DNA of 64,000 bases. Origin: Algoriphagus sp. AK58. GTDB taxonomy: Bacteria > Bacteroidota > Bacteroidia > Cytophagales > Cyclobacteriaceae. The position numbers were made by a program, and so were the translations under genes. Shown one piece after another: positions 56,997-64,000 of the stretch (within the stretch, counting starts at the first letter, position 1; each line of letters begins with the position of its first letter). The DNA lies in assembly GCF_014324365.1 (NCBI RefSeq), contig NZ_QEIG01000019.1:18245-82244 (forward strand), given 5' to 3'. The notes beneath the pieces are model-generated. The model worked only from the letters and a program-made list of their open reading frames with translations. It was not told the DNA's origin and ran no database searches.

Positions 56997-58478
56997 TCAG
57001 TCTTGTGGTAAGGTCGAAAATCGTTTTTGAAGGTCAGGGTCGTTTTTTTGAAGTTTTTTCCAGCGAAAATAGAAGAGCAGTGAAGCCAGTCCCATCACCA
57101 TCAGCCATACCCAAGTGGAGTGAAAATACCAGGCAGAAACTTTTGCTGTAAGGTCTTTGCTGACATGGATCAGGAGAAAAGCGGTGAGAAAGACCGTGCC
57201 AAGCACTGCGATCATCCGCTGTCCGATAGGATGTTTGAAGAGTTTGATCTCTTTTGCCAAAGCCGGATTTCGTTTGGGAAGAAAAGCCACGGCAAGGCAC
57301 ATCAGTAGGAAATTGACCAGCATAGAGGTAACCATGATATCAATTCCCAAAAAGAAATCACCGGCAAAGTGACTGCCCAAAATTCCCACGGTAGACACCA
57401 TTCCGCTCAATAGAATTGCCAGGTAAGGAGAGTGGAATTTGGGATGGATGACAGATAGTTTTTTCGGGAAAATCCCGTCTTCCGCCCAGGAAAACACCAG
57501 ACGGGATACGGACAGGATCATCGCAGGAAGGTCATTGAGCAAGGCTATGGCGGCTCCCAACAAAATCACCACACCCAAACCGGCAGGAAGCAAGTAGGAG
57601 AGGAGTCCTGCTGCGGTGATGTCTTTCACCTGGGATTCTGCAGCTACAAACTGCCAAGGAACGGCATGATAGACCGCATAAGTAAAGGCAAAATAAAAGA
57701 AGCCTACACCCAAAATCGCTATTCCGATGGCTCTAGGAAGGTTTTTGGTTGGGTTTTTAGCCTCACCCCCCGCCTGGGCGATAGCGTCAAAACCGATAAA
57801 ACTGGAAAACAAAATAGCAGCTGCCGAAAGAAATGTCGTCCAGTTGAAAGTCGAATCGTAGAGCTCAATTGTCCTTCCATCTTTTTCCCCTAAAGCATGG
57901 ATAAAATCATCCGTAGAAAAACTCAATCCGGAGAAAATTACCACTGCTCCCAAGACAAACATCAGGATCATCAGCGGGATCAGGGTGCGTTCGTAGGATT
58001 TGACCCCCAGCATGTTGATGCCTGCAAAAAGCCAAAGTAGAATTAGCGAGAGACTCACCCTTACGGTGTCCTGACTGATCCAATCTGCCAGGCCGTTCCA
58101 TTCCAACGCAACCGCCATATCCCGGAAAAAAGGGACCACCACATAGGCAATCACCCCGATCACGATCGACAATCCAAACCACTGGGAAAAACTGGCCACA
58201 AACCCCCAATAAGGATGAATCGCCCGACTGGCATAGAGGTAAGAGCCCCCGGCTCTAGGCATGGCCGAGGCCAATATCGAATACGCCAAGGCTGCGAAAA
58301 TGGCCGGAATAGCTGCAAAAAGAAAGGCTGGAAGAACGTAAGGGCCAATTCCCGGTACGTTTCGCTGAATCATGAATGGAACCACATAGATCGATGCCCC
58401 GATCATGGAGCAAATCCCTGTAGCAGCCAGGCCTAGAAGTCCAAGTTGACGGTGGAGGTGAGGTGAATGTTGGGTCAT
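56997..58478 (-). CDS. APC-superfamily amino acid permease
   Basis: 493 residues and about 12 membrane helices. The first helix, GLAATGICSMIGASIYVVPFMIQ, carries the unwound Gly-rich substrate motif of APC transporters; SAMPRAGGSYLYASRAIHPYWGF and FIGFDAIAQAGGEAKNPTKNLPRAIGIAILG are further family landmarks. It should import amino acids or amines by proton coupling. The AKR-Rid enzyme follows one base later, so the pair may import and then reduce or deaminate the same compound (inference). Confidence 0.9.
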   Translation of the reverse strand: MTQHSPHLHRQLGLLGLAATGICSMIGASIYVVPFMIQRNVPGIGPYVLPAFLFAAIPAIFAALAYSILASAMPRAGGSYLYASRAIHPYWGFVASFSQWFGLSIVIGVIAYVVVPFFRDMAVALEWNGLADWISQDTVRVSLSLILLWLFAGINMLGVKSYERTLIPLMILMFVLGAVVIFSGLSFSTDDFIHALGEKDGRTIELYDSTFNWTTFLSAAAILFSSFIGFDAIAQAGGEAKNPTKNLPRAIGIAILGVGFFYFAFTYAVYHAVPWQFVAAESQVKDITAAGLLSYLLPAGLGVVILLGAAIALLNDLPAMILSVSRLVFSWAEDGIFPKKLSVIHPKFHSPYLAILLSGMVSTVGILGSHFAGDFFLGIDIMVTSMLVNFLLMCLAVAFLPKRNPALAKEIKLFKHPIGQRMIAVLGTVFLTAFLLIHVSKDLTAKVSAWYFHSTWVWLMVMGLASLLFYFRWKKLQKNDPDLQKRFSTLPQD

Positions 58479-58799
58479 AGAAGGCTAAAAATAGAGAAAA
58501 GCCTCCGACTCAGACAATGACTCACCTGGAAACCTCAATTACTTTTTGATCATTTGGATAGCGATTCAATGATGACTCAGATGATTGAGCTATTTAAAAG
58601 AGCATTTCCTTATAGAGTTTCGTCTAAAGGCCTCTTTTTGTGGGTTTTTAGAGAAATTTAAGATAAGTTCTTTCAAAGAAATCCACTTTCCAGCTGACCA
58701 ATTTGAGGGAATTAGCTGAGTTTTGTCAGGTTTTTTGCATTTTATTATTCCCTATTTTGGGCATGGAAAGGTTACTTTAAGGACTTTCCCTATCCGATT
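58479..58799. other. Non-coding region between divergent APC permease and pta
   Basis: 321 AT-rich bases shared by two divergent promoters. I see short GACTCA/TGACTCA words (58507-58585) and a T-rich stretch with TATTTTGG (58753-58760) near the pta start, but no confident -7 box, repeat or gene. Confidence 0.35.
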
Positions 58800-60890
58800 A
58801 TGACAAACGCTATTTACCTCACTACCACTGAGCCCTTTTCCGGAAAATCCATTTACGCCTTAGGACTAATGAACCTTTTAGCCAGCCGTACCGATAAGCT
58901 GGCCTATTTCAAGCCCATTATTTCAGGCGGAAAAAAGGAAAAGGATAGGAGACTCGAGTTGCTCAAGGAGCATTTTCACTTGGAGCAGAACTATGAAGAG
59001 ATGTATGCTTTTACCCGAAAAAAAGCGCTAAAGGAAATCAATAAACGGAATGAGGCCTTCCTGATTGATACTATTATCGAAAAATTCAAAGCTCTTCAAG
59101 AATCTTCGGATTTTGTAGTGGTAGAAGGTACCGATTTCACCGATGTCAGTACCAATGTGGAATTTGACGGGAATGTGGCAATCGCAAAAAACCTGGGGAT
59201 TCCTGCAGCCATTATTCTGAATTGTGAAAAAAGGACCGTTTCTGAAATCTTGGATTTGGCATTAGCCAGTACCAACAGTTTTTTGAACAAGGGAGTACAG
59301 GTGCTCACGCTGGTCGCCAACAAGGTGGAAAAAGGAAAGACCGATGACGTTTTGCGTCGCCTTAAGAATGTGCTTTCTCCGGAAATATTGATTTCGGCGA
59401 TTCCAACGCACGAAGAACTGAGCAATCCCACCTTGGATGAAATCAAAGAATCACTGGGAGCAAATCTGCTTTTTGGGGAGAATCTTTTGACCAATCGTGT
59501 GGATCACTCCATCGTAGGGGCCATGCAACTCCATAACTTCTTGGATAGACTGAAAAACAATACCCTGGTGGTCACTCCGGGAGACCGAGGTGATATCATC
59601 ATCGGCTCCCTGCAGGCTAATGTCTCCAGAAATTTTGGGAAAGTGGCGGGAATCATCGTTTCGGGAGGGATGCATCCTGAGCCTTCTATTGTGAAATTGA
59701 TCGAGGGTTTGGAGACGATTGTCCCCATACTCCAAGTGGAGGACGGGACCTTTATGGTCGTGACCAAAGTCAACCAAATCCGTGCGAGAATTTCTGCGGA
59801 TGATAAGGAAAAAATTTCCACGGCTATCAGATTATTCGACAATCATGTGGATGAAAAGGCTCTGGAGGAAAAAATCGTTTCCTTCAGTTCTTCCATTTTG
59901 ACCCCCAGAATGTTCCAATACCAGATTGTCAAGAGAGCCAAGAGCCAAAAAAAGCATATTGTGCTTCCTGAAGGAAACGACGATCGGATTTTGATAGCAG
60001 CAGAAATGCTGATTCGTCAGGAAGTGGTGGATTTGACGATTTTGGGAAGTAGGGAGGAGATAGAGGTTGCTGTGAAAAAGCTCAACCTGTCCTTGGATTT
60101 GGAAAAAGTTCAGATCGTAGACCCTGCGACTTCACCCAAGTTAAACGACTATGCCAACACCCTGTATGAACTGAGGAAAAACAAGGGACTCACTCCGGCC
60201 ACAGCAAGAGACCTGATGCAGGACGTGTCCTATTATGGCACCATGATGGTTTTCAAAGGAGAAGCTGATGGTATGGTGTCCGGAGCGGTGCATACTACCC
60301 AGCACACGATCCGTCCTGCTTTGCAGTTTGTGAAGACCAAGCCTGGAAATTCTACCGTTTCCTCTGTTTTCTTCATGTGTTTGCCCAATCGAGTGGCCGT
60401 TTTTGGGGATTGTGCCGTAGTGCCAAATCCAACTTCGGAACAGTTGGCAGACATTGCCATTTCCTCTGCCGAATCGGCTTTGATGTTTGGGATTGAACCC
60501 AAAATTGCCATGCTTTCTTATTCCTCCGGATCTTCAGGTGAGGGAGAGGAGGTAGAGAAGGTCCGCTTGGCCACTGAGCTTGTAAAATCCAGACGACCCG
60601 ATCTAAAAGTAGAAGGTCCGATCCAATACGATGCAGCGGTCGATCCCGAAGTGGGTAAAAAGAAAATGCCAAATTCAGATGTGGCTGGACAGGCGAGCGT
60701 ATTGATTTTCCCTGATCTCAATACCGGAAACAATACCTACAAAGCCGTGCAGCGGGAAACAGGCGCCATCGCCATCGGCCCGATGCTTCAAGGCCTCAAC
60801 AAGCCTGTCAATGACCTCAGCCGTGGCTGTACCGTAGTGGATATTTTCAATACGGTGGTAATTACCGCGATTCAGGCACAAGAAGGATAA
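58800..60890 (+). CDS. pta: Phosphate acetyltransferase, long form
   Basis: 696 residues, three-part long Pta. N-terminal P-loop BioD-like domain (about 1-220, TTTEPFSGKSIYALGL), DRTGG regulatory domain (about 225-335, GDRGDIIIGS), and C-terminal PTA_PTB catalytic domain (about 375-692: LPEGNDDRILIAAEML, SGAVHTTQHTIRPALQ, NPTSEQLADIAI, PIQYDAAVDPEVG). It converts acetyl-CoA and phosphate to acetyl phosphate and CoA; AckA, coded next, makes acetate and ATP. It works both ways, for acetate overflow and use. The 289-base repeat-filled gap before ackA is unusual. Confidence 0.96.
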   Translation: MTNAIYLTTTEPFSGKSIYALGLMNLLASRTDKLAYFKPIISGGKKEKDRRLELLKEHFHLEQNYEEMYAFTRKKALKEINKRNEAFLIDTIIEKFKALQESSDFVVVEGTDFTDVSTNVEFDGNVAIAKNLGIPAAIILNCEKRTVSEILDLALASTNSFLNKGVQVLTLVANKVEKGKTDDVLRRLKNVLSPEILISAIPTHEELSNPTLDEIKESLGANLLFGENLLTNRVDHSIVGAMQLHNFLDRLKNNTLVVTPGDRGDIIIGSLQANVSRNFGKVAGIIVSGGMHPEPSIVKLIEGLETIVPILQVEDGTFMVVTKVNQIRARISADDKEKISTAIRLFDNHVDEKALEEKIVSFSSSILTPRMFQYQIVKRAKSQKKHIVLPEGNDDRILIAAEMLIRQEVVDLTILGSREEIEVAVKKLNLSLDLEKVQIVDPATSPKLNDYANTLYELRKNKGLTPATARDLMQDVSYYGTMMVFKGEADGMVSGAVHTTQHTIRPALQFVKTKPGNSTVSSVFFMCLPNRVAVFGDCAVVPNPTSEQLADIAISSAESALMFGIEPKIAMLSYSSGSSGEGEEVEKVRLATELVKSRRPDLKVEGPIQYDAAVDPEVGKKKMPNSDVAGQASVLIFPDLNTGNNTYKAVQRETGAIAIGPMLQGLNKPVNDLSRGCTVVDIFNTVVITAIQAQEG

Positions 60891-61179
60891 TTTACGAAGT
60901 ACGAAGTGCGATTTACGACATCTTCTTAATAGTAAAGGTTGAAATCTAATTCCTAGCTTTTCCCAATTACATGAAAATCTTATCATCAAAATATAGGTTG
61001 TCTTTTTCAGTACATCGGTCACTTGTGCTGAGCTTGTCAAAGCACCTGACATCGGGCTTTTCTCCGGTCTCCCTTCTTCGGTCTTCCAACTTAGCAACCA
61101 TCCGTCATCGGACATCGGACATCGGTCATCCGACGATCAATCTTCCTTCTTCTGTCTCCTGTCTTCCGTCTTTTCAACC
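60891..61179. repeat. Repeat-rich spacer between pta and ackA
   Basis: Contains TTACGAAGTACGAAGTGCG (60894), the inverted copy of the GACAAGCTCAGCACAAGT element (about 61020-61037), and a run of GTCTTCC/CATCGGACATCGG words (61056-61176) that resembles the block before metG. No gene is supported. Several repeat families appear stacked in one spacer. Confidence 0.6.
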
Positions 61180-62385
61180 ATGAACGTCTTCGTCATCAAC
61201 TCCGGCAGCAGCTCGATCAAGTACCAACTCATTTCCATGCCCGAAGCGAAAGTGCTCTGCTCGGGCCTCGTGGATCGAATTGGACTGGAAGGCTCCAAGG
61301 TGGAGCACAAGTCCTTTTTGCCTCAAGGTGAAGTGAAAAAAGTCCTGGAAGTCTCGGTTCCGCACCATTCGGTTGGGCTTCAGGAAGTAGCCAAATTGCT
61401 GACCGATGAGGAAGTAGGCGTGATCTCCGATCCTTCGGAAGTGGAGGTAGTGGGGCATCGGGTGGTGCATGGAGGAGAAAAATTCGCTTCCACCCAAGTC
61501 ATTACGCCCGAAATCAAAGCCAAAATCAAGGAGCTTTTTCCCTTGGCACCGCTGCATAATCCTGCCAATTACCTCGGCATAGAAGTCGCAGAACGCATTT
61601 TTCCCCAGGCTCGACAGATTGCGGTCTTCGATACGGCTTTTCACCAAACTATGCCTGCAGAAGCCTTCCGCATGGCGATTCCGAATGACTTGTATGTCAA
61701 CCACGGCATTCGGGCCTATGGATTCCACGGCACCAGTCACAAGTATGTGAGCGAGCGGGCTGGAGAATTTTTGCAGAAATCCGGCGCCAAAGTCATCACC
61801 ATTCACCTCGGAAACGGCTGCAGCATGGCGGCGGTACATGGCGGAAACTGTGTCGATACCAGCATGGGATTGGGTCCGATGAATGGCCTGATCATGGGAA
61901 CCCGGGCCGGGGATATCGATCAATCGGTGATTTTTTATCTGGTACGCGAACTCGGCTACTCCCTCGACGAGGTGAATAACCTGCTCAATAAAAAAAGTGG
62001 GATGCTCGGTTTGACGGGATTTAGTGATATGCGCGACATCGGCAAGCTGTATCATCAGGGGCAGCCCGAAGCCATCTTGGCCTATCAGCTGTATGCTTAT
62101 CGGATCAAAAAGTACATCGGTTCCTTCGCGGCGGTGATGAATGGCCTGGATGCCATCGTTTTTACCGGAGGAGTGGGAGAAAATGACCAACTCACCCGGA
62201 GCTTGGTGTGTGCAAAGATGGATTTTCTCGGCATTCAGCTCGATTCGGAAAAAAATAAACTGCCCAATACCGGCCTTCGCGCCATCCAAGCCGAGACCTC
62301 TTCAGTCCAGGTTCTGGTAATTCCTACTAATGAGGAGTTGGAAATAGCGAGGCAGTGTTTTGGGGTGGGGAATGAAGACCGATAA
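61180..62385 (+). CDS. ackA: Acetate kinase
   Basis: 401 residues, the normal length. ASKHA-fold landmarks: N-terminal NSGSSSIKYQL (phosphate-1), VVHGGEKF, LAPLHNPANYLGIE, FDTAFHQTMP, GFHGTSHKYVS (catalytic His), THLGNGCSMAA-like phosphate-2 and FTGGVGEND (adenosine motif). It makes acetate and ATP from acetyl phosphate and ADP. Paired with pta upstream on the same strand; whether they share a transcript is unsure because of the spacer. No terminator seen behind it. Confidence 0.96.
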   Translation: MNVFVINSGSSSIKYQLISMPEAKVLCSGLVDRIGLEGSKVEHKSFLPQGEVKKVLEVSVPHHSVGLQEVAKLLTDEEVGVISDPSEVEVVGHRVVHGGEKFASTQVITPEIKAKIKELFPLAPLHNPANYLGIEVAERIFPQARQIAVFDTAFHQTMPAEAFRMAIPNDLYVNHGIRAYGFHGTSHKYVSERAGEFLQKSGAKVITIHLGNGCSMAAVHGGNCVDTSMGLGPMNGLIMGTRAGDIDQSVIFYLVRELGYSLDEVNNLLNKKSGMLGLTGFSDMRDIGKLYHQGQPEAILAYQLYAYRIKKYIGSFAAVMNGLDAIVFTGGVGENDQLTRSLVCAKMDFLGIQLDSEKNKLPNTGLRAIQAETSSVQVLVIPTNEELEIARQCFGVGNEDR

Positions 62386-62498
62386 CCGAAGGAACCCAAA
62401 AACAAGCCTTTTCTTTTACCTTCAATTACCTTCTTGAATCACTGATTAGCTTTGAGAAAATTCAAATTTTAAACCTATCATGGTTCTCAAATAACCAA

Positions 62499-62627
62499 AT
62501 CCAAATGAGCGTTTTGTTGTAGCCAGAGGTTTCAACCCCTGGAATAGGATCACGGCCAATGCCCCCATCGCTGGCGCAGGGTTTTGGATTGGAACAGAAA
62601 ATTGGTTTCCGGCGAAACGGAGATGGG
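62499..62627. repeat. Palindromic dispersed element, copy A (diverged)
   Basis: About 129 bases. Same order of parts as copies B and C (GAGCGTTTTGTTGTAGCCAG, AGGTTTCAACCCCT, CCATCGCTGGCGCAGGGTTT, GGCGAAACGGAGA), with many substitutions. It lies between ackA and the oxygenase gene. Confidence 0.75.
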
Positions 62628-62670
62628 TTGATGTGAATTTTTAAACCGACGAAACCAAAAAAAGCAAAAC

Positions 62671-63525
62671 CTATTCGGACACTGCTTTTGAAGGAAAAGT
62701 CCCTAACTCCTCGATTTGATACCCTTCTGGATAGCTGGGTCTTTTCCTGACAGTTCCCAAAATCGGATGCTTTGGTTCTCCTCTTAATTGATGCAGAAAC
62801 GCATGTAATCCAAGCCCTTTTTTGACAATCCATTTCCTGAGGCCGGATACTTTCCGGATGCCCAAGGCCTCGCGCAAGGGATCATCAAGCAAAGCGTAAA
62901 CAAATGGACGACCCAGCCCAAACAGCCATTTGGGAAGGTAGAATCCTAAAAGTAAATCAATGGTCTTGTCTGCAATGATTTGGTTGCTCTTCTCAAACCG
63001 AAAATGCTCTGCTTCATACTGCCTGTTGTAAGCTTCAAATTCGGGTAAGGTTTGAGGAACATTTTTGAGGTTCATTCTTTTGCCCAGTTCGAGGTAGTTT
63101 TTGAAAACACCCTCCTTCTCTACCTCAGTCATGGGCCGATAGGCGTACTTTTCGATCCATCGGATCGGCTCAAAAATGAAAGTCGAAAGCACATACAAAA
63201 ATTCCTCATTAGAAATAGCAAAGCGTCCATGCATGGCATTCATTCGACGAATGGCTCGCTTTCCCCTCAGGCTGTTCATTCCGTGTTCGAGGATTTCAAA
63301 GAGGATCAGCTCGGTATCATCATAGCGCTTTCTGGGCCTCCGGACAAATTCTCCAGTCTCCACCAATAGTCCCGAAATGGAAGGAACAGCAAAAGTTCTG
63401 AACAGGGCAAACTCTAGGGATCGCTCCAAATCCCAAGGAAATACATGGCAACTCAGCAGAAAAGAGATTTTTTCATGATCTGTTTGAGGGTTTAAATGTT
63501 GGATTTGAGCTGAAAAAGGTTTCAT
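62671..63525 (-). CDS. MpaB-type (DUF2236) oxygenase-like protein
   Basis: 284 residues. ALFRTFAVPSISGLLVETGEFVRRPRKRYDDTELILFEILEHG (about 40-82) and AIRRMNAMHGRFAISNEEFLYVLSTFIFEPIRWIE (about 91-125) are the conserved core of the DUF2236/oxygenase MpaB family, which includes latex-clearing (Lcp-like) b-type haem oxygenases; conserved Arg and His in this region bind haem in Lcp. A hydrophobic stretch near 200 may contact the membrane. Substrate unknown. It is flanked in direct orientation by copies A and B of a 130-base repeat. Confidence 0.75.
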   Translation of the reverse strand: MKPFSAQIQHLNPQTDHEKISFLLSCHVFPWDLERSLEFALFRTFAVPSISGLLVETGEFVRRPRKRYDDTELILFEILEHGMNSLRGKRAIRRMNAMHGRFAISNEEFLYVLSTFIFEPIRWIEKYAYRPMTEVEKEGVFKNYLELGKRMNLKNVPQTLPEFEAYNRQYEAEHFRFEKSNQIIADKTIDLLLGFYLPKWLFGLGRPFVYALLDDPLREALGIRKVSGLRKWIVKKGLGLHAFLHQLRGEPKHPILGTVRKRPSYPEGYQIEELGTFPSKAVSE

Positions 63526-63621
63526 GGAAGCAAATGAATTCTATTTGTGAAAAATACGAGGAAGATGAGATATTTTACCACAAGGGTCTGATTTTTACTC
63601 ATGTTCAATAAAAATCAAGAT
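63526..63621. other. Promoter region of the oxygenase gene
   Basis: About 95 AT-rich bases between the start of the leftward oxygenase gene and repeat copy B. It must hold the promoter, but I see no exact TAnnTTTG on the minus strand. Confidence 0.3.
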
Positions 63622-63751
63622 CCAAAGGAGCGTTTGGTTATTGCCAGGGGTTTCAACCCCTGGATTAAAAGATAAGCCAAGAACTCCATCGCTGGCGCAG
63701 GGTTTTGGTTTGGAACGAGATCTCGGATCGCCAGCGAAACGGAGAAGGGAC
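63622..63751. repeat. Palindromic dispersed element, copy B
   Basis: About 130 bases. It contains the perfect palindrome CCAGGGGTTTCAACCCCTGG and, further on, TCGCTGGCG facing CGCCAGCGA, which can form a second hairpin. Nearly identical to copy C. No reading frame. Confidence 0.85.
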
Positions 63752-63869
63752 TTGCGGTTTATAAAAAATTTTCAAGAACCTTGGCTCTGATTAGTGCCTG
63801 TCTGCGATTGTCAGGTAATCCATTGGCTGGAGTAACAGGTTGTCGATCTCGATTGGTTTAGTGCCAGCT

Positions 63870-64000
63870 CCCAAGGAGCGTTTGGTTATTGCCAGGGGTT
63901 TCAACCCCTGGATTAAAAGATAAGCCAAGACCCCCATCGCTGGCGTACGAATTTTGGTTTGGAACGAGAACTCGGATCGCCAGCGAAACGGAGAAGGGAC
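63870..64000. repeat. Palindromic dispersed element, copy C (reaches window end)
   Basis: Same unit as copy B, offset by 248 bases and differing at few positions (CCCCCATC for AACTCCATC; GCGTACGAATTT for GCGCAGGGTTT). It runs to the last base of the window, so it may continue. The 118 bases between B and C are unrelated. Confidence 0.85.

Noticed and set aside
61174..62289. 371-codon antisense frame covering ackA
   Set aside because: Opposite strand of a certain ackA gene; His/Gln-rich translation is typical of a shadow frame.
63622..64000. CRISPR array suspected from repeats B and C
   Set aside because: Only two or three long palindromic units with long unrelated spacing; no short regular repeats, spacers or cas genes.

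Overview
This window looks like chromosomal DNA of a member of the Bacteroidota, most likely a marine or freshwater Cytophagales/Cyclobacteriaceae type (Algoriphagus-like; this is inference). The reasons are a UpxY-type NusG paralogue, TAnnTTTG -7 promoter boxes, no strong Shine-Dalgarno sites, many lipoproteins, a CzcA pump fused to its TolC-like channel, and DUF6503, DUF4287/DUF5655 and DUF2200 proteins. It holds about 50 genes. I found no rRNA, tRNA, CRISPR array, phage or transposase gene.

Layout. 1-5.6 kb: tail of an RND permease with its terminator, a NusG-like antiterminator, an outer-membrane barrel, a leftward dapA-xseA-xseB operon and a CorC/HlyC-type CBS protein. 5.6-12 kb: ligA with an unusual insertion of about 145 residues, GTTGTC/GACAAC repeats, a TetR regulator and metG. 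12-20.2 kb: two large multi-PAS histidine kinases with closely similar kinase cores and one CheY/Rcp1-like receiver. 20.3-26.7 kb: a K+/H+ antiporter, then a compact four-gene operon (ATP-grasp, alpha-E, Anbu-type proteasome-like peptidase, transglutaminase), then a DUF6503 lipoprotein. 27-36.4 kb: a PepSY membrane protein, a repeat block, then an OmpR/HisK pair followed by a CzcA-type pump and adaptor. Four heptamers spaced exactly 11 bp apart sit between kinase and pump and look like the regulator's operator. 36.8-43.6 kb: small accessory genes (GNAT, alkaline-phosphatase-fold enzyme, a membrane gene broken by an in-frame TAG, SRPBCC, DUF4287/DUF5655, TMEM175-like channel, DUF2200, fatty acid hydroxylase) and a strongly folded non-coding element near 41.4 kb. 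43.9-50.2 kb: an AcrAB-TolC-type efflux operon ending in a clear terminator. 50.2-58.5 kb: a leftward run of envelope and secreted proteins (DUF4440, DUF885, M48-LysM, DUF1003), then an APC permease with an aldo-keto reductase fused to a Rid domain. 58.8-62.4 kb: pta and ackA. 62.5-64 kb: an MpaB-type oxygenase gene flanked by directly repeated palindromic elements.

The best candidates for poorly described biology are the Anbu/ATP-grasp/alpha-E/transglutaminase operon (a predicted peptide-ligation and proteolysis system whose substrate is unknown to me), the 11-bp-phased operator of the metal pump, the folded element at 41361-41470, the LigA insertion, and the AKR-Rid fusion lacking the Rid catalytic arginine. 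Intergenic DNA is rich in dispersed, decayed repeat families, which are mapped below.
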